Origin: Pomphorhynchus laevis | Lineage: Eukaryota; Acanthocephala; Palaeacanthocephala; Echinorhynchida; Pomphorhynchidae | Assembly (NCBI GenBank): GCA_012934845.2 | Contig: WNNJ02002834.1 | Span: 62,001 to 126,000, forward strand | DNA: 64,000 nucleotides | Direction of reading: 5' to 3' | Part shown: positions 11,001 through 26,000 of the stretch, piece by piece | How positions within the stretch are numbered: the stretch's first letter is position 1 | Layout: every line of letters begins with the position of its first letter | The notes under the pieces: model-generated | Told to the model about the DNA's origin: nothing | Seen by the model: the letters and a program-made list of their open reading frames with translations, nothing else | Database searches by the model: none | Translations under genes and position numbers: made by a program

Positions 11001-14000
11001 AATCTTTGAAAATATAGTAAATTGGTCAGCAGTAGCAACGGTTAGAATATGGATTTTGACAGTTCCTCTTTTCATTCGGTATTTTAAAAACGTACAAGTA
11101 ATACAAACAAATAAATATTTAAAGGTTATTATTGCATATTTACTTTTTATTTAATTAATGGCAAAATTTGATTGTAATGCCTTTCGCACGTTGTTCTAGA
11201 GCTAAAGATGAGAAAAATTGAGATAATTGAAAAATTAAAAGCAACCGCTTACGTTAAAAATAATATTGTGCTGTGTAATATCGATCGGATAGATCAGATA
11301 ACTGAGTCTACTTATCTTATACGATATATAAATAATAAATAATTATTATAGTTGTTTATATTATTAATATAACTATATTAATTATAATTAGAGAAATTCT
11401 ATCAAGGAAGAATCGAAATACGGATAACACGTAAACGCGGTAAAATCTCAGATACTCTCACACAGTCCACTTTGTCCAAACAATCTGCCATCTCCACAAA
11501 TCAGCTAAAGATCTGCCGGGTTGTCAGTTCTTGATTCCTCTGTTGGTTCACATGAGTATGAACAAGAAGCGATCACCCAACATTTAAAAAATTTGAACCT
11601 TATCATCACTTTCCTGACGTCAGTCACTAAGGTAGATCCACAAGTCGCTTTTACAGGACTTATCCGGGCCATTCAAGCAAAGCGGACGCGCGTACTACAA
11701 ACGTGTCAATGCCAACCGGTATGGCTAGCTGAATTGTCAGACGCAATAAAATGAAACCTTCATCAGAGATAACAAGAAACTCGCGCGACGATGAATGGTA
11801 TACAAATTATGACCTTTCGCTTACACTAGGCAGTATGGGAGTCTTCAAACTTTCGGCGGATCACAATCCGCCGAAACACGTTCTTCCAAGAGAAATCACG
11901 CAATCCCCCATTCATCATAACCTGGCAATTAAAAGCATTCTAGCACACACTAAGATACGTTGCATCTGCCTGGTTAAGTGCCCTGTCTCTAAGAAACAAA
12001 AACTTCCATATGACCTCTTACGAATTTGCCGATGCCATTTCAACGCGATATGGTTTAGTGCCAAACAAATTAGTCGGTAAACACTGCCCATGCATAGCTG
12101 AATTCGAGGTCGAACATGCCCCCTTATGCAGAAAAGGGCCACTAACTATCAGGCACAATACATTACGTGACATAATTGCTCATGAACTAACTAGTGTGTG
12201 TCACAGCGTGGAAATCGAACCATAAATATCACCAGTCCATAGCAACCTAAAATTTGATGCTCCAAATACTTAAGAGACTATGGAGCAAGGCTAGACGTGA
12301 TAGGGACATAACTCAACGGTACACGATATAAGCGGACGTTCTTGGATGTCAGTGTCTTTTCCATTTTTGCTCAATCGTTATCTAACTGAGCCCCCTCGTC
12401 CTCGTTCGAGTTCAACGAGAACAGAAAGATTTTGAAATACGAAGAAAAAAATGTGATAACAGTCGAAAAAGGTTTGTTCGTACCATTTATCATATCGCCG
12501 TCTGAGAAACTTGGAGGCCGCGCTCGATCTTTAATAAAATTAAACGCTACAACAAAATCAAGACAGAGTCTCACTAGCTACGCAGACATAACATTAAACC
12601 TTAAAATCAGGTTGTTATCGTTTGAAGTTCCCCGTGCTTCATCCGCATGCCCAGAGCCGAGAGAAGTTCAATAGATAAGCATATACTAACATTCAGTTAA
12701 ACTCATTAAAAAATATAATTATTTCGACCGAGCGGTATCTCGTAAACATATGTAAATTTAACAATTTTGCTCAGTCGTATTGCTTTGAAGATCCTCAACC
12801 GCACTTTAGCTATCACTCAAGTCACAAAATGGCAAAATATGGAGAACGTGTATCGAAGGTCGAAGACGAAAAATTTTATCAATTGATTGTAGCATGTAAT
12901 GGTGTAATAAGTAATAAAGCGCAGTTAATCTTTAGACGAATAGCGAAATTACAGACATTGAAAACTCAACGATCATACAAAAATTGCATTGAAAACCCAA
13001 GATCAAGTTTTGGATTTTTAATGGTACGATCAGCTTCAATTATTCTTCGATCTGCCAGATCCACTTTCGTGTATATTTCCGAAAGAATAACATAATGGCA
13101 TAAATAGACGCAACAACTCAACACTAACTTATTATTTTTTTTATTTTGTTTTTTTGTCTTGTTTTTTTTTCTTTCTTTGAAAAATAAAGTTAAACAAGTT
13201 AAAATAAAAAATTTTAATTTAGAATAAATGTCAATTTTTATGAATTGGCTAATAAACAATATATAATGTATCTGAATAAGGAATATATCCCATCAGGAAA
13301 AACTGCTAGGCTATCAGGTTTCGCCCTCTATTCCTCGATCCGACATAGCAGTAGTGTCAAATACGCCTTATGACTTATTTCCTTTGATAAAATTTCATTA
13401 TTCAGTGAACCTTATTCTAATACGAAGCATATTGTTTATTACTCATCCATAGAACATTTTCGCTTAAAAGTTTAAATTTATGTTAAATAATATTTTGTTG
13501 ATTTATACTTCTTTTTATTTATACTTTCATTTTCGGGAAAACAAAGTCTACATTGATAATAATAAGTTGTTAAAAATAACTTATTATTAGAAAACATTTT
13601 TACTTTGGAATACAATGTCCAAATTCTATATTTCTATTCTATATTTTTTATATTCTATAAAAAATGCAGCAGCACAGTTTTGTACAAAATTTTTATTTGC
13701 TAGATATTAGTTGTATATGTTGATATGTCTCTTAGCATACATTTTAGGTCACTGAAAGGTAACCGCATTAGGCATTTTGATATAGAGTCAAAAAAGATCA
13801 ATTGGCTAAAATTTTTGTGAGTACAATTTTTAATTTAATTGAACACTTTAAAATATTAAATTTTATTTACAAAATAACACTTTAACTAATTTCCTACTTG
13901 ATAGATTAATTATCAATTAAAAAATCATTGTAATCATTTTTAATAAACTTGAATGATTTTAATTAAAAATTTATAAATTATGATATTATATCTTTTGTTT

Positions 14001-17000
14001 TATGAAAAGAAATTTTTGCATTAACAGAAATTTTTGTTTTATGAAGAGAAATGTTTGCGCATTCATGCTATCATTTGAAAGCAATTATTTTTTGTCGGCA
14101 TGCAAGTTGTTGGATTGTTGAGATATGGGTTATTGTGTCTTTGTGGTTACGCAAAGTTGATTGTAAATAAATATTTTGCTATTAAACTATAATGTCCAAT
14201 AGAACAAGGTAAGGATCATAAAGCAGATCAAAGATAATTACAGAATTAATCTAATCAGTTTATGTTCGTAATTGTTTGATGTACTATAATCCCAATAATT
14301 GATTTCAAATACCTGACACCCTACTACTAAGTAACTTAAAGTATGACAAAATGTTTATTGTCAAATACCTCTTCCGAAGAATAAAGTATTTTCCGGTTTT
14401 GTAGCTATTAAGAATTAAGTCGGGATTACTCATCTACTTCCATGGAAAGCAATGTATTAATTATTACTGGACTATATATTCTGAGAATTGGACGAAGAAT
14501 GATTTCTCGTTTGATGTTCTATACATTATGAAAAGATGTATCTTAAAACGAATTATGAGTTTTGAGTTTGTTAGTTAAAATATGAGCAAGATTTACTTTA
14601 ATTTGTTTGATATATTCAAAAGTTAAAGTCACTGTTTCCATCATTTATGATATTTTTGTTATTATGTACATGCAAGAGCAAGTATGACATGCTAGGTTTC
14701 ATCAACACCGTTGATGAAATAACTTGCCTCTAAATGCAAATGGTTATTTTCAAGCCCAAGTTAGAGTTTACAACTTATCCTTATAAAAATTGGTCCTAGC
14801 ATATTGATCCATTTAAAGTCGATCTACAATGATATCTTAGAGTGACTTTGCTTAAAGACAAAAACTTTGAGACCTTTGTCTGAAGGCTCTTGACTTCCAA
14901 ATTTACTTTTATTTACTCATCCGGAAAATATTTTTTCATTACTCTAATATTCTCAAGGAATCAAAAGGACTATACAAGTAACTGTCAACATTTTGTGGTA
15001 TAAAACCTAGTATAGTATGAATAAACCTTAACACCGATTCTGTCAACACGCCATTATTACATACAAATTGTCGACCGCATATAGTCATACATTACTTGAA
15101 TGTTCCCGTCTTTCGATTGATTACTTATTATAATTGTTTTTCAAATCTTTATATGTGTTTTAGGAGATAAGTTTGTCTATATTCCATGTATTTATATAAT
15201 ATTTATTATCCCATACCAAAAGAATATGAAATTTCGTCAGCATTTTTGAATACTACTTCATCAATCTGTTCAAGTTCATTTAGAGCATTGTTATGGCTAA
15301 TTTTAATGATTAACAAAAAGAATCATTCGGTTCATATCTGCATAATTTTACAAATTCGAATTGTCAAATAGTTCTGCTTGTATCATTTATACGGGAAGTG
15401 TAATTGTTTGAATATAACGTGTCAGGCGTCTGATTAGAAATCCATAGGACAAAATGTGCGATTCTAATCGTATCAATTTGGATGACCAAAATCAGCGAGA
15501 CATATTGCATTATAAATTTTTCATTCTTCTTCTGATCCCAATAGATATCAGATGATTAACAAAAAGAATCATTATTACTAATTATATTCTGCTATAACAC
15601 TAAAGGAGGAGATGCAAACATTCCAAATTATTTGAATAAAGAATGCCAAATAGTTTGTTCCTATTGACAGTTTTTATTGATATTATAAATTTAAATAGAA
15701 TATAAAGCACATTCGCCATTTTTTCAATAATTTCATCGACTTATGCTGATCCTACTTGGGATCAAAAGAAATTCCGGAAACAATTGATGTAATTAATTAA
15801 TTAATTAAGTCAGCAATTAACTGCACTATATTTGTAGCACTACGTATCAATTTGTATTTCAATTTTGATATTTATAAATTGGTTGTTTAAATTAAAATTT
15901 AAATCAAAATCTTTAGAGATTTGTCATACAATATTCTTTCTGCTGTCCAAGTTCGGAATTTGCCAGATCTCGAATTGTATGTTATTTTTGTTTACAATAG
16001 ATTATCTTTTAAAAATTCAGAGTTTTGGTTCATTTGAGGATATTGTTTTAAGCATTCTGATGCAGTTATAACTATAATTTGCTTTTTAATAATTGACTGT
16101 TTCATCCAAGAATTAGTAGCATATAATGATAAGTAGAATGGAAGCAATTAATTGATTTCGTTCTATGTCAATAACAATAATAGTTTTATCGGCATTTTTA
16201 TAGTTTTATTGAGATAGTTTTGTCTACTTTAATTTGAATGAAAACAATGCGCTCAATGAAGTTTAAAATTAGTTTTTAAACACAATATTTTATTTTAAAA
16301 TTAATTTGTTGATTTACTTCTTGGCATAGCTTTTACATTATAAAAACAAGGTCATGTTTTAAATATTTTAAACAAATCGCAATTTTACATCGTCTACGTT
16401 TCAATATCTAGTGATAGTAGAGTTGGATGATTAAGCTAGCCTCTTGCTCTGTTTTTCGAAAATCAGCTACACTTGTTAGGTTATTGGACGGAATATACTC
16501 TTTTTGGTCTTGTCAAAATTTATATAAAGTTTTGTTCAGGTCATTTTCGTTATCCTTTTATGAATACGAATATATAATTTGATTATAATACGTCTCCTCA
16601 AAATGATAAAAATCAAATTATTTTGTTAAAATTAATTCTCAAACAAAGAAAATATATCTTGGCATGCAACACAGATAGCTCACATCTACCTGATTTATTC
16701 TGTTTTATTCAATGATTTAAGTTTGTCATTATATGGTGAAGATGCATCGGGATTTAACCGAAATATGAAATTTGTAATTTGAATAGAAACTGTTCTTCTT
16801 CCGAGAAAATAGTAAACGTCCGAATGTTTCTAATTTCCAAGTCTTAAGCTACAAACTGATGCCACAGATATTTTTGTGATAGTTGAGGTATTTATTTATT
16901 GTGATTATATGAAATCTCTGCGGAACGACATTGTAGATAGACACCGAGTTATTACAAACGAGGGAATACAAGACTTTATACTGAATTCATTCACTTATGT

Positions 17001-20000
17001 TTGTATAAGTGACGCTAATCTCGTAATTTTAAAAAGAATTAAAAGAACTGAAATGATAATTTGAATTAAAAAAAATGAATCACGGCTTTAATTCTTTAGA
17101 AAGAATTAAAGCCGTGAGATTATTATTGAGATTTTTCTAATGTTGAGACCCTAAAATTAGACAAATTCTAATTAGCAATGGCTTCAACTTGCACCTAGTC
17201 GACAAATCAAATCAGCTAACTTTGTTGGGCCGAGGAATTGGGGTCGAAACCTTATAACATGACAGTTTCTCCTGATGTTTTCTAATCTTTATTCTGATAC
17301 AACGTCTATCATTTACTATCTATCACATCAGCTAACTGAGTCTACGTATTTAATATAATTATAAAATAAACAAAACATGCTAAATCAAAATTTAATAATA
17401 AAATAATAAAATAAATAATTGTTATAAAATTTTTTTAATTTATATCATTTTAAAATAAAAAATTTAAATTTAAAATAAGGGTCATTTCATCAATTTACTA
17501 ATAAATATCAAATGTTGTATCATAATAATGATTAGAGATTAGAGGTCATCAGGAGGAACTGCTATGCTATCGGGCTTCGGCCCCTAACTCCTCGACCCAA
17601 CATAGCAGCGTGGTCAAATACGTGCTAAGGACGTATTTCTTCTGATTAAATTTGATTATATAGTATTTTATTCTAGTACAAAGTATATTATTTGTTATCT
17701 ATCCATAAAAATTTTCCGATAATGATTTTAAATTTATTTTTAATATTATTGTGTTGATTTATATATTTTACTATTTTCTGCTTGATGTTATTTTTATAGT
17801 AACCTAGTTTAAAATATGCATCTATTAAATTGTTTAAATGATTTTGAAGAAAACCAATATCGTTACAAATTGTTTCAATTCTTAAAATTTCATTATATAA
17901 TGTAATATATTTTATATTTTATGGTATGCATAAATGCTCATGCAAAAATATGTTTCTTGTAAATTTAAATATATCATCTTTACCATATAACTTAATGTTA
18001 GTTTTAGTTAATGTTAATTTAATGTTCATATTTAGATATATACCTTCTTTATCACCAATATTGGCTTTGTTAAGAATAAGGCTTTTTGGATAAATTTTTT
18101 CGCTTATTGAATAAAAATTGCTAGGCTTAAATACGTATATATCATCAATATATCGAAACTTATATTTCATATCTTTATATATTTTAAATTGATTTTGTTT
18201 ACATTTATGAACAACTACATATTCTATAAAGCTTAAAAATAAGTCAGCTATAATTTGGCTACTATTATCACCCATTGGAACACCTTTTATTTGTCTAAAC
18301 AATAAACAATAACAATATATGTCTAAACAACAAAAAATTTGATGCACCAAATGAACATAAATCAGACAAGCCAAAGAAATGACACAAGCAGCCGAAAAGT
18401 GTGAATTTATTATCAGGCACAAATGCATTCCAGACATAAGCCTCTTAAGATCCAGTTGAGCAGTATATTAAAAACTGCTAGAGATTCTACTAAATCAGTT
18501 GAACTTCAGATATTCTACAGAATATGGAAGTTACGCCACCACTGATTTAGAATAACAAGCAAATCGATACCACCAAGTCACATGCTGTGTACCCATTCAC
18601 ATGTATTGAAGCTAATTAAAAAAGAGAATTCTGCCATCAATTGGAAAGGTGAAGGATTTATTTGAACTCTTCACATGTTTTTAATGAAATTGCAACCTTA
18701 AGGAAACAGTTATAAACTGTCTACAGGTTTTACGAACCTGGAGCCCGAGCTAGACATATTCTGCGATTTTTATTTTATTTTGTTTTTTTTTCTAGATGTT
18801 CGATAACGACATTAGTTAAATGTCGTAAATTTGCATAAATACGATATTTTGTACATGAAAATGGATGTCGTTCAATGTATTGAACTTATACAGTTGTTAA
18901 TACTATCACATATGATGTATGAGAAATAACATTATTTAACATTATTATAAATGTTAAATTTATATATTAAATTTAATAAGTTAAAATTTTTCTCATAAAT
19001 TTATATTTTCCCTACATATTAATAATTTTAACAGTTAATATTGCACTCTTTAAAGAGATATTTTATAGACGATTAACTTGCAATACGAACAACTTTACGT
19101 TCGAATGTAATACACAGCTAACGTAAGTAAATTTGTTTTAAACGATGAGCTTATTTGATCTTTTACAAAGGGATCTTCGTTTCAATAGATTGCAATCACA
19201 CCAAATAACGCAGAAGAAAATTCTTACATCAATTCTTTTGTAAGTTTCGAAATTTTTAAACTATAAACGTAGTCGACGTTTTTATATATTAATTTAAATT
19301 AATAAAATGTAGCTGATAATATCGTTCTTAGTAAATTTACAAAACAGAACATAAAATGTTTGAACTTGTTTTTATGATGTAGAATATTGATGTATAAAGT
19401 TAATTTATTCGCTTTATAAAATATAATTGAATTGTTTGCTAAAAATAATTCAAGAGAATATAAGGCATCATTACTTCTATTTATCATATAAATAATAATA
19501 TTATTATAATATTTTAATTAACATTTAAGTTATACGAATCATATTTGCCTTTGTGCCCACTAGAAAAGTGAATCAACATTAACCGTATCAATATTTATTT
19601 GGAAAGCTACAATTTATAATTTAATATATCTACAGAGTAAATTTAAATTGTTTAATTTTATATAGGATATATATTAGTTTTACATTTATTAATAGAAATA
19701 ATAAATGAAATAATAAATCACTTTGTAGTGATGAGTCTCAGGTGGAGGAGCGTGCGTTTAGTGAAATCCTTTCAATGGTTTACTAAGGACTAAATACTGT
19801 CAAAGTTGTGTAGCTACAGAGCCATACTGATGATACCACCCTGTAGTGATGAGTCACCAGTGGAAGAGCGTGCGCTTAGTGAAATCCTTTCAGTGGTTTA
19901 CTGAGGATTAAATACTGTCAAAGTTGTGTAGCTACAGGGCCACACTGATGAGACCATCCTGTAGTGATGAGTCACCAGTGGAAGAGCGTGCGCTTAGTGA

Positions 20001-23000
20001 AATCCTTTCAGTGGTATACTGAGGATTTAATACTGTCAAAGTTGTGTAGCTACAGGGCCACACTGATGAGATCATCCTGTAGTGATGAGTCACCGGTGGA
20101 AGAGCGTGCGCTTAGTGAAATCCTTTCAGTGGTTTACTGAGGATTAAATACTGTCAAAGTTGTGTAGCTACAGGGCCACACTGATGATACCACCCTGTAG
20201 TGATGAGTCACCAGTGGAAGAGCGTGCGCTTAGTGAAATCCTTTCAGTGGTTTACTGAGGATTAAATACTGTCAAAGTTGTGTAGCTACAGGGCCACACT
20301 GATGAGACCATCCTGTAGTGATGAGTCACCAGTGGAAGAGCGTGCGCTTAGTGAAATCCTTTCAGTGGTTTACTGAGGACTTAATACTATCAAAGTTGTG
20401 TAGCTACTGGGCCACACTGATGATACCACCCTGTAGTGATGAGTAGACTAAAGTCGAAACGCCTCATTGTAAGCTAGGCGTCTGTGGTAGGCGCATTGCG
20501 GGTTAGGATTCTTGCTGAAGGTCGCAGAAAAAGCATGCAGGTTTATACTCCGCTCTTAGTGTTAATAAAAAAGTTGTATTGAAATAATATAACAATTAAT
20601 AAAACAATTGACTAATTACTATTTTTAGTTATTTTTAATGATTTAACTGTAAATAATTAAATATGTAGGCTCAATTAATTGATCTGATTAACTAAAACCA
20701 AATAGAACATTTTAATAGATTTACTTTATATTTTAATAATTTAAAGTCTCCACCCGGTTAAATTAATATCTTGTTATCTTTTTAGGCTTGACTACAACCT
20801 ACTCGTTGATTTACATTTTCTATCTGCTGAAACACATATTTATCATCTTAAATATTTGTAAGTATCGTTATAAGTTAAAGTAAAAATATATTTATCAAAT
20901 ATTTATTGTAACATAAATACTTGTAGCATAGCAATTTATAAAAATATTATATAGTTATATTATTATGAATGAAAAGGCTTTTTTGAATATAAAGAAGCAT
21001 CTATATTTGTTTCTATTGTTAAACATGTTACATCCACCAGGCTGGCTTTTCTAGTGGTGTAGATATACATTTCTGTATATTACTTTTGGTACGGGATCGT
21101 ATTCTAACGATCAATTAGAAACCTACCTTAAGTGTGTGATCCGCTATCCGGATTACTACTTTTCATGCTGCCATTTGAAATGAATGCTTTTGATTTAACA
21201 TGAATTCATTTGTGAGCTGAATTTCTTCTGGCTGTTGCACGACATTATCCTCGTATATATATTTCAAGTGAATGTTACGTTGAATCGCGATACAGACGTC
21301 CTGAATTCAAATCCAATCGGCAGAAGTGTACAGAGTCAGCAGATAATAAGGGTCGAAACGTGAAATGTAGGGCTGGGTCACCAGATGATATACACAGACT
21401 GATTAGTTGTGTCATGATGTATCAAGAAAAGGAACAATACCTGTGAGGATAATGTCGTGCCACAACCAGAAGAATATTCCTTGTATTAGAATAATATATC
21501 AGATAATCAAATTACATCAAAGACAGTACATTATTGACCATGCATTTGACCCCACTGCAATGCTCTGTCAAGGAATAATGACTTTTCTATTGATAAAAGC
21601 TGTAGGAAACCAACCTTAAAATGCAGGCTTCTAAACTTCGTCATATTCCGCAAACTGACACAAATGTTTTGAAGATAAGAGTTCAATATTAGTAGATATA
21701 TCCCACATATGCGTTGAGCTGCTTATGGAATAAAGAGTATGCATTTATTATGGGTTGAATACATATCAAACAAGAAAGTAATTCAGAGAACGAAGATCAT
21801 TTGTTTAAGATCTTAATAACTTAAATCGTCTTAGTAAAAATATTCTTGGAGGGCACTTGTGGCTCGTCGTCTCAATGTGTGGTTCACATGACGGGTTATC
21901 CGAAATACAATGACAACAATTTTAATAGTCTGCACTCTTATCAAGCCGTGATCGGTATGGCTAAATGAGCATTCTTTAGTTGTAAGTGAATCATGTGTGA
22001 TCTTGGCATATTCAACTCTAGTTCATTGCACGATATCCATTTTAGCTGATTGCTAACCAATCTCTATAAATACCATTGTTTGAATCTTTAATACTTATTT
22101 CTAATGAGATAATCGTTATATCGTCTTGTACCTGGCACATATTAGTGTTGCTCAACTTACTGAATAACCGTACACAAAGATACAAAAAAAGTATAGGGGA
22201 TAATATGTTTCCTTGCGAAACATCAACTGAAACTCGTTTTGGTTTGGAATATACATCCCCGTAATGTACAGTTTGGTATCTGCTAGTTAGGTGATAAATG
22301 AGGAAAGTAATATTATATAATAAATAATAATATAATATTCTTTATTGTTCGGTTTCATATTTTCCTCGTGTGTTTCTTTTAACTCTATCAGCATCACTGT
22401 ACACTACAATCAGCGTTGGTGGACCTCATCAGCAGTAAGCCCACGCCTACATTTTTAAATGTAGGCGTGGGCTTATCGCTGATGAGGTCTACCCACGCTG
22501 ATTGTAGTGTACAGTGATGCTAATAGGATTAAAAGAACCACACGAGGAAAACATGAAACCGACCAATGAAGAATAGCGGCTCGTGTAAGCGATATTCACA
22601 ATAATAATATAATTATTATTTTATAGTTATGTGCAAATGTACTACTCAGTAATTTAATTAACATTCAAATTTTGTTGTATCAAATCGTCCAAAAAATATC
22701 AGTTTATCATAATAATGTCGTTCAAAGTCATGTATCATGACTCATACATCGTACATCATGAGTCATCTGTTTTCATTTTCGAACTTACCAAGTGGCCTTA
22801 AAGAGTAAATATTAAATATTACAAATTTTAATAGTCAATATTAGCATAATCAACGTAATATCGTAAAGTTGGTCATTTTCAAGTTTATTGTAGACATGCA
22901 ATTTCAAAAGTGCAAGATTTCAATAATTTTCATGATTTAAACTCATACAAATACATGAACTTATTTATACAAGAAACATATTTTTGCATGAGCATTCATG

Positions 23001-26000
23001 CATACCATATAATACATACTTATTTATACAAGAAACATATTTTTGCATGAGCATTTATGCATACCATATAATATAAAATATAATACATTAAATAATGAAA
23101 TTTTAAGAATTGCAACAATATGTAATGATATTGGCTTTCTTCAAAATCATTTAAATAATTTAATAGATACATATTTTAAACTAGGTTACTATAAAAATAA
23201 CATCAAGCAGAAAATAGTAAAATATATAAATCAACACAATAATATAAAGAATAAATTTAAACTCTTAAGTGGCAAATTTTTATGGATGGATAATAAATAA
23301 TATACTTTGCTTAGAATAAGATACTAGATAGTTATTTCAGAGGAAATACATCATTAGCATGTATTTGGCCCCGCTGCTATGTTGGGTAGAGGAGTTAGGG
23401 GCCGAAACCTGATAGCATAGCAGTTCCTCCTGATGACCTCTAATTCTTATTCTGATACAACGTCTGTTATTTATTAGTCAATTCATAAAAATGACGTTTA
23501 TTTTAAATTTTATTTTTTATTTTTTATTTTTTATTTTTTAACTTGATTTAAATTATAGAAAATCTAAAAACAATTATTAATTTTATTATTTAATTATTAA
23601 ATTTTGATTTAGCATTATTGTTTTGTTTATTTTATAATTATATAACAATACGTAGACTCAGTTAGCTGATTTAATTCATTATGTCAGCGTTTAAGATTTA
23701 CTTTAAATTCTTCAATGCGATTTGCTTTTTATCATTTATGATAATAGAAGTTGCAGTCACAATCTGATCAGCACAATCAATGAGGATTTTTTTGCTTTGG
23801 CGTTTAACCTTGAGAAACTGTAAGTTTGGTAATTAGATACAGTATTTAGTAATATGTATTGATTAATATACATTGCAGTCGTTTACAAGTTCATAAGAAA
23901 GTATGTTAAATCTGGCTAATAAATTACTTTTACTATAAAGTGACTGGGTTATGATTTATTCAATTATGAGATAGTTGTTTATTTTGATTCATTTACCTGT
24001 CGGTGTCGAACAAAAAGAAAATAAATACAAAGGAAAATAAAATAATATTACAAGTTACTGCTTGTTAGTCGCCGACTTTTATCAATGTATTAAAGTGGAA
24101 TCTTCTGTAATATCGGTCAACGAAACAGTGAAGGATATTCGCACATTTATTTTTGCATAATGCGTAAATACATGAGCTGGATTTTTGTCGTGCGGGTTTC
24201 GAATTGTTCAGTACCTGTCGTGATATCCATGAATGAATATGCGCCAGACTAGAGTTCGTTTATAATGGTCGCTGCAAGTGTCTCTCACTTGCAGCGAGCC
24301 TTATAAACGAACTAATCACTTGTAGACTGTATTTGCAGGAGTATTACTGTACCTAAGATTTATGGAATTCAATTTTACCGAGAAAAAAAAACATAAAGAT
24401 TAAACTTATACGAGGGACTGATGCCAATTGGGAATGTATATTTTATGTATTTGAAGCATGAATATAATGAAGAATTCTATACGAATATTTGTGTGAAACA
24501 CTGGTGGATTCCGACAAATCTCTTAAAAAACCGTCATTGGAATTGATCTCAATGTTGTATGGAGTTAAATCCGACCAAATGGTAGGCAATTCGTAAGTCA
24601 CAATCGGAAGCAGAATGAATCGGAAATATCTTAATGCCTCTGCAATGGACAGCACTCCTAGGTTTTTGACTGATGATGTAATGAATGCGATTTTGACGGA
24701 TTTATGATGCAGATATTCAGTGAATTATCATGTGGTAGAAAGATCCTCAGATGGTCGTACGAATTGCAGAATTCGAGAATTTATTTCCAATGATCGATAT
24801 ATCACGTTGACATAAAAGACGAACCTGGCGAAATTTAATTGCTCTCGACTTATGGTCAAATGATTATTAGGTCATGGAATCTTGTTTATTCAATTATGGA
24901 TCACACGATAAGATCATCATGCTTTTACAGTATTAAGTTGAGTGTAATTCCTATAAATAGCTGTTTGTGTGTTGCACTTAATATCCATTTGTGGGAGTGA
25001 CGGAATAATCACAAGTCACACAATGCCATGTGGCAAACAGCAAAATAAGGTTAACCGTTGTTTTTAACATATGATGTGTTTTTCCAATATATTGCAATCC
25101 ACATGTACATTGTATACACTACACCTGCGGTACTGCATTTACAATTATTATTAATATTTAATGAAAAATATTTGTTTGTCGTATTACTTACAATACAATT
25201 ATTATTATTTATAACATCACAAACTATACAATTTTTTCTGTTACATTTAAAAGATCTAAAATTTAAATCATTAGTAATTACGTATTTTTCCAATCTGGTT
25301 GAGTACATGTAACTTTTAAGTCATAATGTTTTACGCTGCTTTTTCGGTGTCACCAACTAGTTTAGTTGAGTCAGACTAAACTTCAAATGGGCCATCCATC
25401 AGTCTGACAGGGACCTGCCTTGCTTAAGGCTGTTACAGGCTGGAACAAGATCTATAAAGATCTACCACCTTTACTCTACTTTTGTCAAGTCATAATTTTT
25501 AACGTGTTGCTTGTTTAGCTATCTCATACTAACTTACAACGGCCAATTATCTGACAGGGGGCTGCCCTGCTTAAATAGCTAACATGCTGGAACAAGATCT
25601 AGAAAGATCTACCACATTTACTCAACGTGCTATTCAACCTTGCTATTGGCTATTGCCTGGTCTTCTAATCGTGGTTACTTTAAGTAGTTTACATTTTAAA
25701 GTGGAAACACAATGGGATGTCTCCCTTTTTAAAAATTGATTTATAAGAAATATAAAAAAATAATAATTCATCAAACTTACTTGAAAATTAGCGGAAAATG
25801 ATAATGTCGTACCAATAATAAATACTTTCAGTATTATTTAAAATAATAATATCTTCAGTATTTTGGTGTTACAGAGAAATTTTTATTTGAGTGATAAATA
25901 TTTGGCCTCACACTATTCCGATATTGTAAATTAATTGAGCTTTCGGACATTTTCTGTGACCCCATCATAATAATTTATTTCAAATAAATAGTTTAATGAA

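Noticed and set aside
16876-17064. LRR exon (ITNEGIQDFILNSF)
   Set aside because: No acceptor-donor pair keeps the shared phase; the nearest donor is one base off.
19721-20445. CRISPR-like array
   Set aside because: The 118-base units repeat head to tail with no unique spacers, and the setting is a eukaryotic intron.
21280-21330. tRNA-like B-box (GAATTCAAATCC)
   Set aside because: No A-box, no cloverleaf and no matching acceptor stem around it.
21340-21400. Second hammerhead 3' core (GGTCGAAACGTG)
   Set aside because: No CTGATGA strand that pairs to it and no helix III closed by GTC.
23345-23450. Hammerhead ribozyme at the Penelope terminus
   Set aside because: GAAAC and CTGATGA are both present, but the strands between them cannot form helices I-III in any circular order; the pairing found is interleaved instead.
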